The notes: generated by a model not told the origin, from the letters alone. A DNA stretch of 64,000 bases from Deltaproteobacteria bacterium (GCA_021794015.1 JAJYRQ010000017.1:1-64000); one strand, 5' to 3'; shown: positions 1-9,149, numbered from the stretch's first letter. Program-made: numbers and translations.

Positions 1-126
1 GCAGCCATAACGCGCTGGCTGGCGGAATGGAACGAGAATGCCCGCCCGTTTCGCTGGACCAAATCGGCCGCGCGGATCAAACGCAGCATTCGCAACGCTG
101 CACTTATTTACGAGACGGGACACTAG
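1..126 (+). mobile_element. IS630-type transposase, C-terminal end (partial)
   Basis: The window opens inside a reading frame that ends at TAG 124-126. The 41 visible residues include WLAEWNENARPFRWTK and finish ETGH. This matches the C-terminal pattern of IS630/Tc1-mariner-type transposases (WN-x-PF-x-WTK followed by a short helix and a GH end). The catalytic DDE part lies upstream of the window, so whether the element is intact cannot be judged. The next gene reads toward it from the other strand. No terminal inverted repeat is recognisable in the 52 bases that follow. Confidence 0.7.
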
Positions 127-178
127 CTTGCCGCAGCCGATCGCCCGCAGGCCTCAGCATGGCTCTTGGCTCGGCCGG

Positions 179-964
179 CTAACGCGGGCGGCGGCTGCGG
201 CGCCATTGTTCGTACTGCTTGGCATGTTTTAGAAAACCGTAGAAGGCGGCCGACATCGCGGCGTAAAGACCGCGTCCGCCATAGCGCCAGCCGCCGCGCA
301 CGATGTAAAAGCGCACAAAACGCCACGCCGGATGGGTGACCATCCGAAGCGCGCTGAGCGCCGAGGGACGCCCGATGAGCGCGGCCTCGGAGCTGAAGCG
401 ATTCATCGTCGCCACGTGGTCCGCAACGTCGCGGTAGCTGAAGTGCAGGATCGGCGCCTTGAGCTGACCCACCCGGCCGTCGACCACGACCTTCTCGTGC
501 AGCGGGTCGGAGCTGACCCGGGCGCAGGCGCGCCGAAACAGTCGCAGCGGCCGGTCGCGGTAGAGTTCGTCCCCGTAGTAGCCGCCGAGGTGGTAGAGCA
601 GTCGGCGCACGCGGTAGCCGTCGCAGGGATGAGGTGAAGCGAGCACCGCCGCAATCTCCTGGCCGAGCTCGTAGGTGGCCTGTTCGTCGGCGTCGAGCAG
701 CAGCACCCACGGGCTGTGCGCCTGGCTTACGGCGAAGCCTTTCTGGCTGCCGTAGCCGTCGAAGGTGCGCGCGACGACGCGCGCCCCCAGCGCGCGCGCG
801 ATCTCGGCCGTACGGTCGGTGGAGAACGAGTCAACCACCACCGTCTCGTCACAAAAGGCGGCGCTTTTCAGGCAGCCGGCGATCGTCCGCTCCTCGTCTT
901 TGGTGATAACGACCAGCGACAGGCGAGGCCGGGCCGGCATCGTAGTCTCTGCGCTGATGCTCAA
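179..964 (-). CDS. Family 2 glycosyltransferase, WaaE/KdtX-like
   Basis: A GT-A fold glycosyltransferase of about 250-260 residues. The N-terminus reads LSLVVITKDEERTIAGCL, the usual start of GT2 enzymes. VVVDSFSTDRT and LLLDADEQ (a DxD-type metal and nucleotide-sugar site) follow. DPLHEKVVVDG and the tail FLKHAKQYEQW match the WaaE/KdtX group that adds hexose to the inner lipopolysaccharide core. The enzyme would act on the cytoplasmic face of the inner membrane. The TTG start at 964 overlaps the stop of the upstream exonuclease gene by four bases (TTGA). An ATG eight codons further in (940) is the alternative. The exact sugar and acceptor are not known. Confidence 0.85.
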   Translation of the reverse strand: MSISAETTMPARPRLSLVVITKDEERTIAGCLKSAAFCDETVVVDSFSTDRTAEIARALGARVVARTFDGYGSQKGFAVSQAHSPWVLLLDADEQATYELGQEIAAVLASPHPCDGYRVRRLLYHLGGYYGDELYRDRPLRLFRRACARVSSDPLHEKVVVDGRVGQLKAPILHFSYRDVADHVATMNRFSSEAALIGRPSALSALRMVTHPAWRFVRFYIVRGGWRYGGRGLYAAMSAAFYGFLKHAKQYEQWRRSRRPR

Positions 965-1710
965 TGGTCGAGTTGCTCGAGAAAGGGGCGCGACTTCTCC
1001 CAGGCGGCCTGGTACTGCTTTTCGTCAAGCCGGCCGCGCAGGCGTTGGACCCGCAGAAGCAGGAAGTAGGTCTGGATGACGTCTTCACGGCAGTAGCGGT
1101 GGATTTCGGCCAGCCGGCCCGCTTCGTAAATCTGCTGCACCATCGAGCCGTCGATCCCGCCCTTGCCCCGAAGGCCAATCATCTTGAGCAAAAGATTCAT
1201 CCCGCCGGCCAGCGCAAAGGCGCCGTAGTTGGTGACAAAGTCGAGCAGGTCGATATGGCTCTCCTCGCTGTAGCGCGCCCGGGGACTGCTGCGGCCGTCG
1301 AAGTAGCGCGCCAGCGCAAGTTGGTGGCGCAAGGCCGCCAACTCCATCACCGGGAGATCGAAGCGCCGGCCGTTAAAGGTCACCAGGCACGGCCGCGCGC
1401 GCTGACCGGCGCTCTGGGCCAGGTAGCCAAGTCGGTCCCAGAATTCACGCACCAGCGTTTCTTCGCTGTAGTCGGAAGCCGCCAGGCTTTCGACCGACAC
1501 CAGCGAATAGTCCTCGGCCACCCCTCCGACCGCGGCCGACACCGGGCGATGAAGCGGTAGCGGGAAAAAGTCGCTTCCGCGCTGGGCCTTAAGCTTCTCG
1601 GCCTGGCGCAGGTAGGCCTCATCAGGGCTGAGCCCTTGTCCGACAAAGAAAGTCTCGGCGAGCAGCTCCTTGTCGACCCGGGTTTCGACGTCGATCACCG
1701 CAAAGCGCAT
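961..1710 (-). CDS. Predicted 3'-5' exonuclease, PolB-related (DNA_pol_B_exo2 family)
   Basis: A 249-residue DnaQ-fold nuclease related to the exonuclease domain of family B DNA polymerases. ExoI-type acidic residues sit in VIDVET (D7, E9). The ExoII region is LVTFNGRRFDLPVM, followed by HIDLLD, and the ExoIII-like end is YCREDVIQTYFLLLR. The spacing fits stand-alone members annotated as predicted PolB-like exonucleases; their biological role is unknown. The ATG at 1710 has a good GGAGG site upstream. The gene is the first of a two-gene unit with the glycosyltransferase, joined by a 4-nt overlap, although no functional link between the two is evident. Confidence 0.85.
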   Translation of the reverse strand: MRFAVIDVETRVDKELLAETFFVGQGLSPDEAYLRQAEKLKAQRGSDFFPLPLHRPVSAAVGGVAEDYSLVSVESLAASDYSEETLVREFWDRLGYLAQSAGQRARPCLVTFNGRRFDLPVMELAALRHQLALARYFDGRSSPRARYSEESHIDLLDFVTNYGAFALAGGMNLLLKMIGLRGKGGIDGSMVQQIYEAGRLAEIHRYCREDVIQTYFLLLRVQRLRGRLDEKQYQAAWEKSRPFLEQLDH

Positions 1711-1736
1711 CGCTTGCCTCCGCCTCTGTGTCTTCC

Positions 1737-2792
1737 TTAAGAAGGGCTTGCGGGGTCGCCCAGTTGCACCACGACCTGGCGCGCAATCGATTTGAAAAGC
1801 TCCGCCACCGGGTGGTTCGGCGCGGCGGCGACCAGCGGCCGGCCCTGGTCGGCGCCCTCGCGCAACTGGGAGACGAGCGGCACCTCGCCGAGGAAAGGCA
1901 CCCCCAGCTCGCGCGCCAGGCGAGCCCCGCCGCCGCGGGAAAAGATCGCGTGGCGCGCGCCGCAGCGCCGGCAGACGTAATAGCTCATGTTCTCCACCAC
2001 CCCCAGCACGGCGACTCCGACCTGGGCAAACATCTGCACTCCCCGCCTTACGTCGAGCAGGGCCAGTTCCTGGGGCGTGGTTACGATGATCCCGCCGCTA
2101 AGCGCCACCCGCTGGGTTATCGTAAGCTGGGCGTCGCCCGTGCCGGGCGGCAGATCGAGCACCAGGCAGTCCAGCTCGCCCCACTCGACGTTGAACAGGA
2201 ACTCGCTTTCGAGCTTGGCCACCATCGGACCGCGCCAGATGACCGGGGTCTGGTCGTTGATGAAAAGCCCCATCGAGACGTAGCGCAGGCCGTGGCGCGT
2301 CAGGGGCACGATGCGCCGCTCGGGGGTCAAGCCAACCGTCTCGCCCGCGCCCACCATCATGGCCAGGCTGGGCCCGTAAACGTCGGCGTCCATCAGGCCG
2401 ATGCGCCAGCCAAGCGAGCGCATCGCCAGCGCCAGGTTGACGGCGACCGTCGATTTGCCGACGCCGCCTTTGCCGCTGGCGACGGCGACGATGCGCTGTA
2501 CGCCGGGCACCGCGCTCTTGGCCGGCGCGGCCTGTGCGGCGGCGCGCGGCCGAGCTTGCTCGACCTCGACGTCGACCCTGGGCGCGCCCGGCATCGCGCC
2601 CACGATCGCCTTGACTTCCTCGACGATGCGCGCCATGACCTCCGGCTTGGCCGACAAAGCGGTGAGAAGGACCGTTGTACCGCGGTGCGCTACTTGAACG
2701 TCCTTGACCATGCCGAAGGCGACGATATCGCGGGTAAAACCCGGATACTTGACCTTGCGCAGCTCGTCGAGAATTTCCTGCGGCGTTGGCAT
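1737..2792 (-). CDS. mrp: Mrp/ApbC-type Fe-S cluster carrier ATPase
   Basis: A 351-residue ParA/MinD-type ATPase that carries or inserts iron-sulfur clusters. An N-terminal MIP18/DUF59 domain starts PTPQEILDELRKVKYPG. The deviant Walker A GKGGVGKST is preceded by VAVASG, and DADVYGPS, PPGTGDAQLT and a CxxC (YVCRRCG), which bridges the cluster in the dimer, follow. Length and domain order are typical for Mrp. The ATG at 2792 was chosen because AGGA precedes it at a suitable distance and the DUF59 domain begins there. The longer frame to 3011 would overlap the divergent gene and adds unrelated residues. Confidence 0.95.
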   Translation of the reverse strand: MPTPQEILDELRKVKYPGFTRDIVAFGMVKDVQVAHRGTTVLLTALSAKPEVMARIVEEVKAIVGAMPGAPRVDVEVEQARPRAAAQAAPAKSAVPGVQRIVAVASGKGGVGKSTVAVNLALAMRSLGWRIGLMDADVYGPSLAMMVGAGETVGLTPERRIVPLTRHGLRYVSMGLFINDQTPVIWRGPMVAKLESEFLFNVEWGELDCLVLDLPPGTGDAQLTITQRVALSGGIIVTTPQELALLDVRRGVQMFAQVGVAVLGVVENMSYYVCRRCGARHAIFSRGGGARLARELGVPFLGEVPLVSQLREGADQGRPLVAAAPNHPVAELFKSIARQVVVQLGDPASPS

Positions 2793-2985
2793 TATCCTGT
2801 CGGTAAGACAAGCCGCCCCCAAGGGCCGGTGCGCGGCATTATCCGCGGCCCGCCTGACCGTTGGCCTCCTTTGCAGCGGCCGCCTTTGCGCGGCTGGCGC
2901 GCGCGACGCGAAATTTCTGTCACCTGGCGCAACTCCAGATGTTATCATCCGTAGGCGGGAGGAAAAAACCGCCCGCGCCGTCGCC

Positions 2986-4953
2986 ATGATGCTTAACCGC
3001 GCAAGGGGCAAACGCCGGTCGGACCGCGCCGCCCGGGGCCTGCGGGTCTGCTATCCCGCCGGCGCGAGCGAAGTGCTGCGCTTCGCGGCGGCCGAGCTTT
3101 GCCGTATCGCCTCGCGCATGAGCGGGGAGCCGTGCACCGCGGAAGCAGAGCGCGCGCTTGGGGATAACCGGCTTGCGCTCTGCCCGGACGGAGGCGAGTT
3201 GTCGCGCGAAGCGGTTGAGGCGCTGGCGGGCGGGCCGAGAATCGGCGCGCGCTCGTTTGAGCGGGAAGAGTTCGCGGTGGCAACTCCCGCTTCCGGCGAG
3301 CCGGCCTTCGCCGGCGCTCCGGCCGTGCTGGTGCTCGGCGGCTCGGAGCGCGCCGTGCTCCACGGCGTCTACGAGCTTGCCGAACGGCAGGGCGCGCGCT
3401 GGTCCGTCGGCTCGACGATGGAGCTGCCCAAGCGCGGCGCGCGCTGGCTTTCGGGCCTTGGCTCTTACCGGATTTCGCCGCCTTTCCAGCGGGTCGCCTT
3501 TGCTTGCGACCTGATGACCTGGCACTACGAGCGTCCCGCTTACCTTGCGCGCCATCTGGAGCACGACCGGGAGTTCATTGGGTGGGTGGCGTGGCGCGGG
3601 GCGGGCGCCTTTTTTTTCATTCGGCACGCTTCGGATACGCGGCTCAAAATCGACGAGTTGGCTGCGTTCTCGGCGCCGCGCGGCATCGCGTTCGAGTACG
3701 GCGGTCACCTGCTGACCCGGCTTTTGCCGCGCGCCCGGTTCGAAACCGCACCCGAGCTGTTTGCCATGGGGAGCGACGGCCGGCGCGGCCGCCAGGGCAA
3801 TCTCTGCGCCTCCAGCGCCCGGGCGCTGAAGATTGTCAGCCGGGCTGCGCTTGCGTACGCGCGGGAAAAGCCGACACCTGCGCTGCTGCATCTGTGGGGC
3901 GCCGACGTCTTCGCCGGGGCATGGTGCCTTTGCCCGGCCTGCCGCCGGCTCGGCCCGCAGCTTCAATATATGCGCGTGGTCAACGCGGTTGCGGCAGAGC
4001 TTTGGGCCGCCGGAGAGCGCCGGTTGCCGGTCGCTTACCTTGCCTACCACGATACGCTCGAGCCTGACCCGCGGCTTAAGCCGAGGCGCAATGTCTGGTT
4101 CGAGTGGGCGCCGCGCGAACGATGTTACCGGCATGCGATCGACGATCCCGCCTGCCGGACCAATCCGCGCTATTTCGAGTCGCTCAAGCGCCACCTTGAT
4201 CTCTTCGACGGCCGCGGGCATGTCTTCGAATACTACGCCGACGCGGCGCTGTTTGGCGGGCTTGGGTTCGCCACTGCGGCGGTGATTGCGCGCGATTTGC
4301 GCGCCTACCGGCGGCTTGGACTCCAAAGCATCTCCTGCCTGACCTTTGGCGCTTACAGCGCCCTTGCCTATCCGGTCAATCTGGAGACGTTCGCCCGGGC
4401 GGCGACTCGCGGCGAAGACGTTCCGGCGCTTGGCCGCATTGCCCGGCTAAGGCATCCGGGCTCTGCGGGCGCGGCAGCGGCGGCTTACCGCGCCGTTGTG
4501 CGAGCCTCGGCGCTGACGCTTACCTACGGCGACGTGATGCGGGCCCCGCCGGCGAGCCCGTGCGCCGGCGACAACCGCGGCGCATTGCGGGAGGCGGCGG
4601 CCTGCTTTCGCCGCGCTGTGGCGGCTGCCGCAGCGCTGGCGCCGGCCCGCGCCGCGCCGCGCCTCGGCGTCGAGCGACAAATCTGGCGCTACAGCGCCGG
4701 CGTGCTGAGCGGATTGGCCGACTACGCGGCGGCGCTGCTGGTCGACGAACCCCGGCAGCGGCGGCGCCAGGGCGCGGCGGCGCTGGCCCGGGTAGCGGCG
4801 TGCGCGCGGGAGATCGAGGCGGTCGACCCGCGTTATGCCGGCCTGTGGGGCACGCTTGACCTGGCGCGGCTGCGCCAGCGCTGGCTTGCCTCGCTTGCGC
4901 GCCGACTCGAGGCGACCCTTGCTCCCGGGCCCGCCGCCACGGCCACACCTTAA
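2986..4953 (+). CDS. DUF4838-type glycoside-hydrolase-like protein
   Basis: A protein of about 655 residues. The first 160 residues resemble the alpha-glucuronidase/GH20 N-terminal accessory fold: they include SEVLRFAAAELCRIASRMSG, followed by LGGSERAVLHGVYELAERQG. The central part carries LCASSARALKIVSRAALAYA, the cysteine-rich CLCPACRRLGPQLQYMRVVNAVA and VAYLAYHDTLEPD. This layout is typical of DUF4838 proteins, thought to be carbohydrate-active but without a described substrate. No signal peptide is evident. ATG 2986 is the first good start after the divergent mrp promoter region. GGGAGG lies rather far upstream (2957-2962), so the start is uncertain. The C-terminal third is alanine- and arginine-rich. 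Confidence 0.75.
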   Translation: MMLNRARGKRRSDRAARGLRVCYPAGASEVLRFAAAELCRIASRMSGEPCTAEAERALGDNRLALCPDGGELSREAVEALAGGPRIGARSFEREEFAVATPASGEPAFAGAPAVLVLGGSERAVLHGVYELAERQGARWSVGSTMELPKRGARWLSGLGSYRISPPFQRVAFACDLMTWHYERPAYLARHLEHDREFIGWVAWRGAGAFFFIRHASDTRLKIDELAAFSAPRGIAFEYGGHLLTRLLPRARFETAPELFAMGSDGRRGRQGNLCASSARALKIVSRAALAYAREKPTPALLHLWGADVFAGAWCLCPACRRLGPQLQYMRVVNAVAAELWAAGERRLPVAYLAYHDTLEPDPRLKPRRNVWFEWAPRERCYRHAIDDPACRTNPRYFESLKRHLDLFDGRGHVFEYYADAALFGGLGFATAAVIARDLRAYRRLGLQSISCLTFGAYSALAYPVNLETFARAATRGEDVPALGRIARLRHPGSAGAAAAAYRAVVRASALTLTYGDVMRAPPASPCAGDNRGALREAAACFRRAVAAAAALAPARAAPRLGVERQIWRYSAGVLSGLADYAAALLVDEPRQRRRQGAAALARVAACAREIEAVDPRYAGLWGTLDLARLRQRWLASLARRLEATLAPGPAATATP

Positions 4954-5064
4954 GCGGCGCCGCGCCCGCGGCTGACAGGCGCTTGGCCGGATGACGGAGC
5001 CGCCCGCGGCTTGGGGAAACTTTCGCCGCCGTATCGCGCAGGCCTTCGGAGCGAGCCGCCGGGA

Positions 5065-5973
5065 TCAGCGCAAGGCCAGGCGCGTGCGGCGGCGGTATCG
5101 CGCTTGCACGGCCCAGGAATGCGCCTGGGCCACGTCCACTCCTCCTCCCTCGTCAATTGCCAGCCCTACGCGCTGAACGCATTGCCGAAAAGCTGCCGGC
5201 AACTCGGGCAGGGGGCCCGCTTGCGACCTGGCCAGCAGAATGGGCCCGTTGCCCCCGTTGGCAAACGCGGGAAAGAACGCGGGCATTTCCGCGCTCCGAT
5301 AACAGCCGGCCTCTGCCAGCGCTGTTTCAATCAGCTTGGCGTCTCGGATTTGCCTGTAGCACCTGTTCATGGTCAGGCTGTGTGGACAGCCGAGCATGTG
5401 ATAAAGCTCGTGTCGGGCCACGTTGCCGGCGCTAAATATCGGCGCAAGCAGAAGCTCGTTGATCGTGGCAATCCGGCCGACGACGAAGCCGCGCGTCATG
5501 GTATCGTTATCCACTTCGCCGCCGACTTCGGGCGCTCCCCAAATCTCGACCAGGTTCCATGCGACGTCGGCCCAGTTGCGCCCGACGAAGTAAAGCATGC
5601 GATCGCACGCGGGCGGAATGGGGATTGTGCTCAGCCGGTCTTCGATCTGCCAAAAAAAGTAGTCGCCCAAGCGCCGCGGGTAGGGCGTGTAGGCGGTTAT
5701 TTCAACGTTTAGACCGTACTTGGGCGCCTCCGTTTTGTTCCAGTAGTCTTCGATGATGCTGCGCGCCTCGCTTTGAGTAATACCGTCATCCAGCATGACG
5801 CAGAGCCGCAGTGTTTCGGCCGGGCCGAAGTTGATATTTTGGCGCGCCGGCGCGTTGTCAAGCCCTACGGTGGTGAAGAAACAGCCGCTTGCGCACAGAG
5901 CAACCGCGACAATGGCTATTGAGGTCGGGTAAATCCCGCCCGCGACTTTCGTATGCTGTGGCAAGGAGTGCAT
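5065..5973 (-). CDS. Putative lipoprotein with metzincin zinc site
   Basis: A 302-residue protein with a hydrophobic signal segment (residues 14-27) ending in an ASGC lipobox, which makes C31 the probable lipidated residue. The zinc-binding sequence HELYHMLGCPH (H188, E189, H192, H198) fits the metzincin signature HExxHxxGxxH exactly. A Met-turn is not obvious: the nearest methionine, in SLTMNRCYRQI, is only a few residues after the third histidine. The rest has no family that I recognise. It is probably a periplasmic or outer-membrane-anchored metalloprotease. The ATG at 5973 was preferred over a GTG three codons upstream. It stands alone, with no operon partner. Confidence 0.65.
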   Translation of the reverse strand: MHSLPQHTKVAGGIYPTSIAIVAVALCASGCFFTTVGLDNAPARQNINFGPAETLRLCVMLDDGITQSEARSIIEDYWNKTEAPKYGLNVEITAYTPYPRRLGDYFFWQIEDRLSTIPIPPACDRMLYFVGRNWADVAWNLVEIWGAPEVGGEVDNDTMTRGFVVGRIATINELLLAPIFSAGNVARHELYHMLGCPHSLTMNRCYRQIRDAKLIETALAEAGCYRSAEMPAFFPAFANGGNGPILLARSQAGPLPELPAAFRQCVQRVGLAIDEGGGVDVAQAHSWAVQARYRRRTRLALR

Positions 5974-6812
5974 CCCCGTCACGGCGCCCAGGCGGGCGCC
6001 GAATGACCAATGTCAGCAAGGAACGGGCCACCGCCAGCGCGGCGTGCAAACTCATCTCTTGACCCGCAACGGTGCATGGCAGAGCGCGCGAAGGGGCAGG
6101 TCCGCCAGGTTGCCCGAAAACGTCGGGAATAATTGGCGCTGTCGCAAGAGGACGCTGCAACAACGGCGATGGCGCGCCCGGGACGGAGATTGCCGATGGT
6201 AAAAATTACACTTGCGGCAGAATCAGTCGCATAGATGACTCTGAGAGCGCGAATGTTATTCTCAGCGGAGTCCGCGTAGCGAAGAATCTGCGCAGCGACC
6301 AGGCTGCCGCGCCGGCGCAGGCAAGTGGACTCGCCGCGCTGCTGGCAGGGAAATCGCTTCGCGTAGATGCCTTCCCTTTGCAGGGCTCAGGGTCGGCATC
6401 GCAGCGCAAAGCAGCATGACTGAGGCAGCCGCAGCGTTTATGAGGCTGCTTCCAGTGCGCCGGACAGGGCGGTGGCGGGGCAGGGCATTTAGCGTAGCCT
6501 CGCAAGTACGGCGCGCGCTCGGGCGCCGTTACGAGGCGCCTGACGCTCGCTTTAGCGGCCGCGCCCTCAATCTGTTGCAGACTGAGGCCGAACCGGGGCA
6601 TCCGCTTCTGGAGCGTCTGTTCCGGCTATGCGACAGTGGCATCGCAGCCGCGCGACGCTCGGACCCGGGGGCGCCTGCGAGGGCGAGCGCGGCGGGTAGG
6701 GCGCTTTCCAGGCGCTCGTCGAGGTTCGGCCGAGCGCCGCGGGCGGCGGCTCTTGCCGCAGGCGCCCGGCAGGCTCTGGTGCTGGCCTGGACAAGGCGCT
6801 AAAGAAGTTCGC
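5974..6812. other. Intergenic region with a dispersed repeat copy
   Basis: This stretch of 839 bases between divergent genes holds no reading frame that I can support. Several open frames exist, but they overlap on both strands and have no recognisable motifs or good ribosome sites. The middle carries a copy of the dispersed repeat described at 6248-6398. Confidence 0.5.
6248..6398 (+). repeat. Dispersed intergenic repeat, copy 1
   Basis: Bases 6255-6395 match, with mismatches and small gaps, the reverse complement of 59597-59738. Shared landmarks in the same order are AGCGGAGTC, GCGAAGAATCT, CGCAGCGACC, CGGCGCAGGCA and AAATCGCTTCGCGTAGA. Both copies lie between genes. No coding potential is evident. 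The family may be a nonautonomous element or structural repeat. Confidence 0.65.
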
Positions 6813-9149
6813 ATGGCGGTAGGCAGAAAAACAACTCGCGCCGCGGCGGCGGATCTCTTCGAGCTGGGACCGCCGATAGCCGAGCGGATGAAGTTCGAGG
6901 CCGCGCCGGCGCCGTGGGTGGTGAGCCACTACGTTTTTACCCGCGGCTCGGAAGCGGCATGGGAGGCGATCAACCGCGGGCTTGGCGAGCCGGGCGGCGC
7001 CTTCTACTGGATTGGCGGAAAACCCGGGGCCGGCAAGACACACTTTCTTAACTACATGATGGCGCTGGAAAGCCGGGCCGGCCTGTTCGGCGCTGGGTCC
7101 GGGCGCCATGCCACGGTGGCGCTCGAGCTTGCCGGCCGCGCGGCGGACGCGCGCGCGCTTGAGCGGATGATGCTTGACCAGATGGCGCACAAGGTTTCCC
7201 AGGATGCGCGCACGGTTTCGCTCTGGCGCCAGATGCAGGGCGAGTCGGCGCTTAGGACCATCCTCGACCAGGCGCGCCGCTTGGGGATTGGCACCGTGGC
7301 CGTCCTACTAGACCTGGGCAGCGCCTCTGCGGCTGAGCTGGCGCCCTATCTCGACCTGCTGGTGCGACTTGCGGCGACCACCAAACCGCTCAAGCTCGTG
7401 ATCGTCGCTGCCGGTCGCGATGCCTACCCTGGGCGGCTCGAGGCGGCCGCCTTCGACGTTGCGCCGCGCGACGACGACGAGGCGGCGCTGGCCGGGATCG
7501 GCAGAGCGCGCCGGGTCAAGGAGGAGGCGGCGGCGCTGCTCGATGCGTTTTACGCCCGCTTCGGAACCGGTCGCTTTTCCGCCCAGGGGATTTTCCCCTT
7601 CGACGCATCCTGCCTCGAAACGTTCTGGGCGCTTAGCGGCAGGCCGGCGGCCGTCGCCCCAATTGCATCCCTGGTGCGCGAGATTCTGGACGCCGTGGCG
7701 GCCGACCATCTGTTTCAGGCGCCGCTCTTCCCCGGGGAACTGCTCAAGTACCCAGCCGGGCAAAAGCGGATGGCCGCCCGGCTCGGCGAACGCGGCCGCC
7801 TCGCCTTGCAGGCCGCCGAGCGGGCGGCCGCTGCGCTGCAAGCGCCGGCTCAGGCTCGCGGCAAGGCCGCCGTCGAGTTGCTGGCGCTCGATTACCTGGC
7901 GGGACGCGCCGCCGCCAGCACGGCGGAGATCGAACGGCGGCTGCCGCCTTCGCTGCGCCAGCAGGTGGTCCAAGCGCTCGCGCCGGGCCGGCGCCTGGGC
8001 GAAACGCTGGCCGCCCTGGCTTCGCTCTCGGGCGGCGTTATCCGGCTGCGGGGTGCGATGGCGAGCTTCGAGCCCCAGGCGCTCGACACACCCGAGCTTG
8101 CCGCCTTTAATGCCGCGCTGCCGGTAACCGGCCGGCTGGTTGCGGGGCTGAGCCCCGCCGAAGGAGCAGCCGACCTCAGGAATAAGCTCAAACGGCTGGG
8201 CGAAGCGCTTAGCGAACACGTCGAGGCGGCTCATCGGACACTCCGGGCGCTTAGCCTTGGCGCTGACGAGATGGGCCAGTCGCTCGCCGACGACTCGCGC
8301 AGGCTTCTGGAAAACTTCTTGCGCATTGTCGAAGGCGGCACGGCGGCGGTCCTGGAACTCGGCGCGGAGCCTCAGCGCCTGGCCGAGGCCGAGCACCTGG
8401 CTGAAGCCTACTTGCGGCTGCGCCGCGTCGCCGACCGCCTGCCGCGGCTGAAGGCGATGCTCGAATACCTGGCCGGCACGGGTCTCGGCGCCGCGCGCGC
8501 CGCCTCCGGTTCCGACGATGGCCGGCTGGCTTCGCTCGACCTCGAGTGCGAGTTGCTTGCCAGCGCGCTTAGGGGTGCCGTGTTTTCCACGGCGGGGCCG
8601 CCGCTTGACGCTCTGGAGGAGCGTTTTTCTCAATTCCGCGCCGCTTACGTGACGGCCTACCAGCGGGCGCATGCCCGCTGGCGGCTTGACAATGAGCGGC
8701 TGGCTGCACGCCTCGGCGAACTTCAACTGCGCCATCGGGCGCTTGAGCGGCTCGACAGCATCGAGGCGCTGGGCCCGCCCGCCGCGGCAAGCTTAAATCC
8801 CAGGGTCGAGCGATCTGGCCAACACCCCGTGCAGTGCCGGCTCGACGGACCCCTGCCGCTGGATATCGCCCCGCGATGTCCCGAGTGCGGCCTGAGGCTG
8901 GGGACGGAAGTCCCCGCCGGTGAAGTCGAATACCTCTTTGCGGAAGTCGAACGCCGGCTTTCGGACAAGCTTGCCCTGCTGTCGCAGGACGTGATCGGGC
9001 GGCTTGTCCGCCAGCACGACAGGCACGCACGGCTCGAAGGCTTTTTGAAGATCGCGCAGGCCGCGCAGACCGAAGCGCTGTGGCGAGTCCTGGACGATGA
9101 CCTGACCGCCTACCTGGCAAAGCTGCTCAGCGAGCCGCGCCAAACGTAG
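6813..9149 (+). CDS. Orphan P-loop ATPase with C-terminal zinc-knuckle-like motif
   Basis: A 778-residue protein. Near the N-terminus FYWIGGKPGAGKTHFLNYMM carries a Walker A motif (G69-T76). A Walker B-like strand VAVLLDL lacks the usual catalytic glutamate after the aspartate, and VIVAAGRDAYPG follows at a sensor-like position. The middle is long, helical and leucine/alanine-rich. Near the C-terminus H671, C675, C689 and C692 (QCRLDG then CPECG) could bind zinc. The layout, a short N-terminal segment before GKPGAGKTHF and then a long helical body, recalls the large ATPases PglY/BrxC and DUF6079 of phage-defence loci, but this resemblance is by eye only. No partner gene is adjacent. The ATG at 6813 follows AAGAAG. 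Confidence 0.7.
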   Translation: MAVGRKTTRAAAADLFELGPPIAERMKFEAAPAPWVVSHYVFTRGSEAAWEAINRGLGEPGGAFYWIGGKPGAGKTHFLNYMMALESRAGLFGAGSGRHATVALELAGRAADARALERMMLDQMAHKVSQDARTVSLWRQMQGESALRTILDQARRLGIGTVAVLLDLGSASAAELAPYLDLLVRLAATTKPLKLVIVAAGRDAYPGRLEAAAFDVAPRDDDEAALAGIGRARRVKEEAAALLDAFYARFGTGRFSAQGIFPFDASCLETFWALSGRPAAVAPIASLVREILDAVAADHLFQAPLFPGELLKYPAGQKRMAARLGERGRLALQAAERAAAALQAPAQARGKAAVELLALDYLAGRAAASTAEIERRLPPSLRQQVVQALAPGRRLGETLAALASLSGGVIRLRGAMASFEPQALDTPELAAFNAALPVTGRLVAGLSPAEGAADLRNKLKRLGEALSEHVEAAHRTLRALSLGADEMGQSLADDSRRLLENFLRIVEGGTAAVLELGAEPQRLAEAEHLAEAYLRLRRVADRLPRLKAMLEYLAGTGLGAARAASGSDDGRLASLDLECELLASALRGAVFSTAGPPLDALEERFSQFRAAYVTAYQRAHARWRLDNERLAARLGELQLRHRALERLDSIEALGPPAAASLNPRVERSGQHPVQCRLDGPLPLDIAPRCPECGLRLGTEVPAGEVEYLFAEVERRLSDKLALLSQDVIGRLVRQHDRHARLEGFLKIAQAAQTEALWRVLDDDLTAYLAKLLSEPRQT

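Noticed and set aside
1728..2954. A 408-residue plus-strand frame across the mrp gene
   Set aside because: It is histidine- and arginine-rich without motifs, and the minus strand encodes an unmistakable Mrp ATPase.
5011..5712. A 233-residue plus-strand frame opposite the metzincin-like lipoprotein gene
   Set aside because: The minus strand has a lipobox signal peptide and a zinc motif. The plus-strand frame has no motif and follows the shadow pattern expected in GC-rich DNA.
6813..9149. A complete BREX or Pgl defence locus
   Set aside because: Only an ATPase of vaguely similar layout is present. No PglX methylase, PglZ, BrxA/B or Lon-like gene is near.
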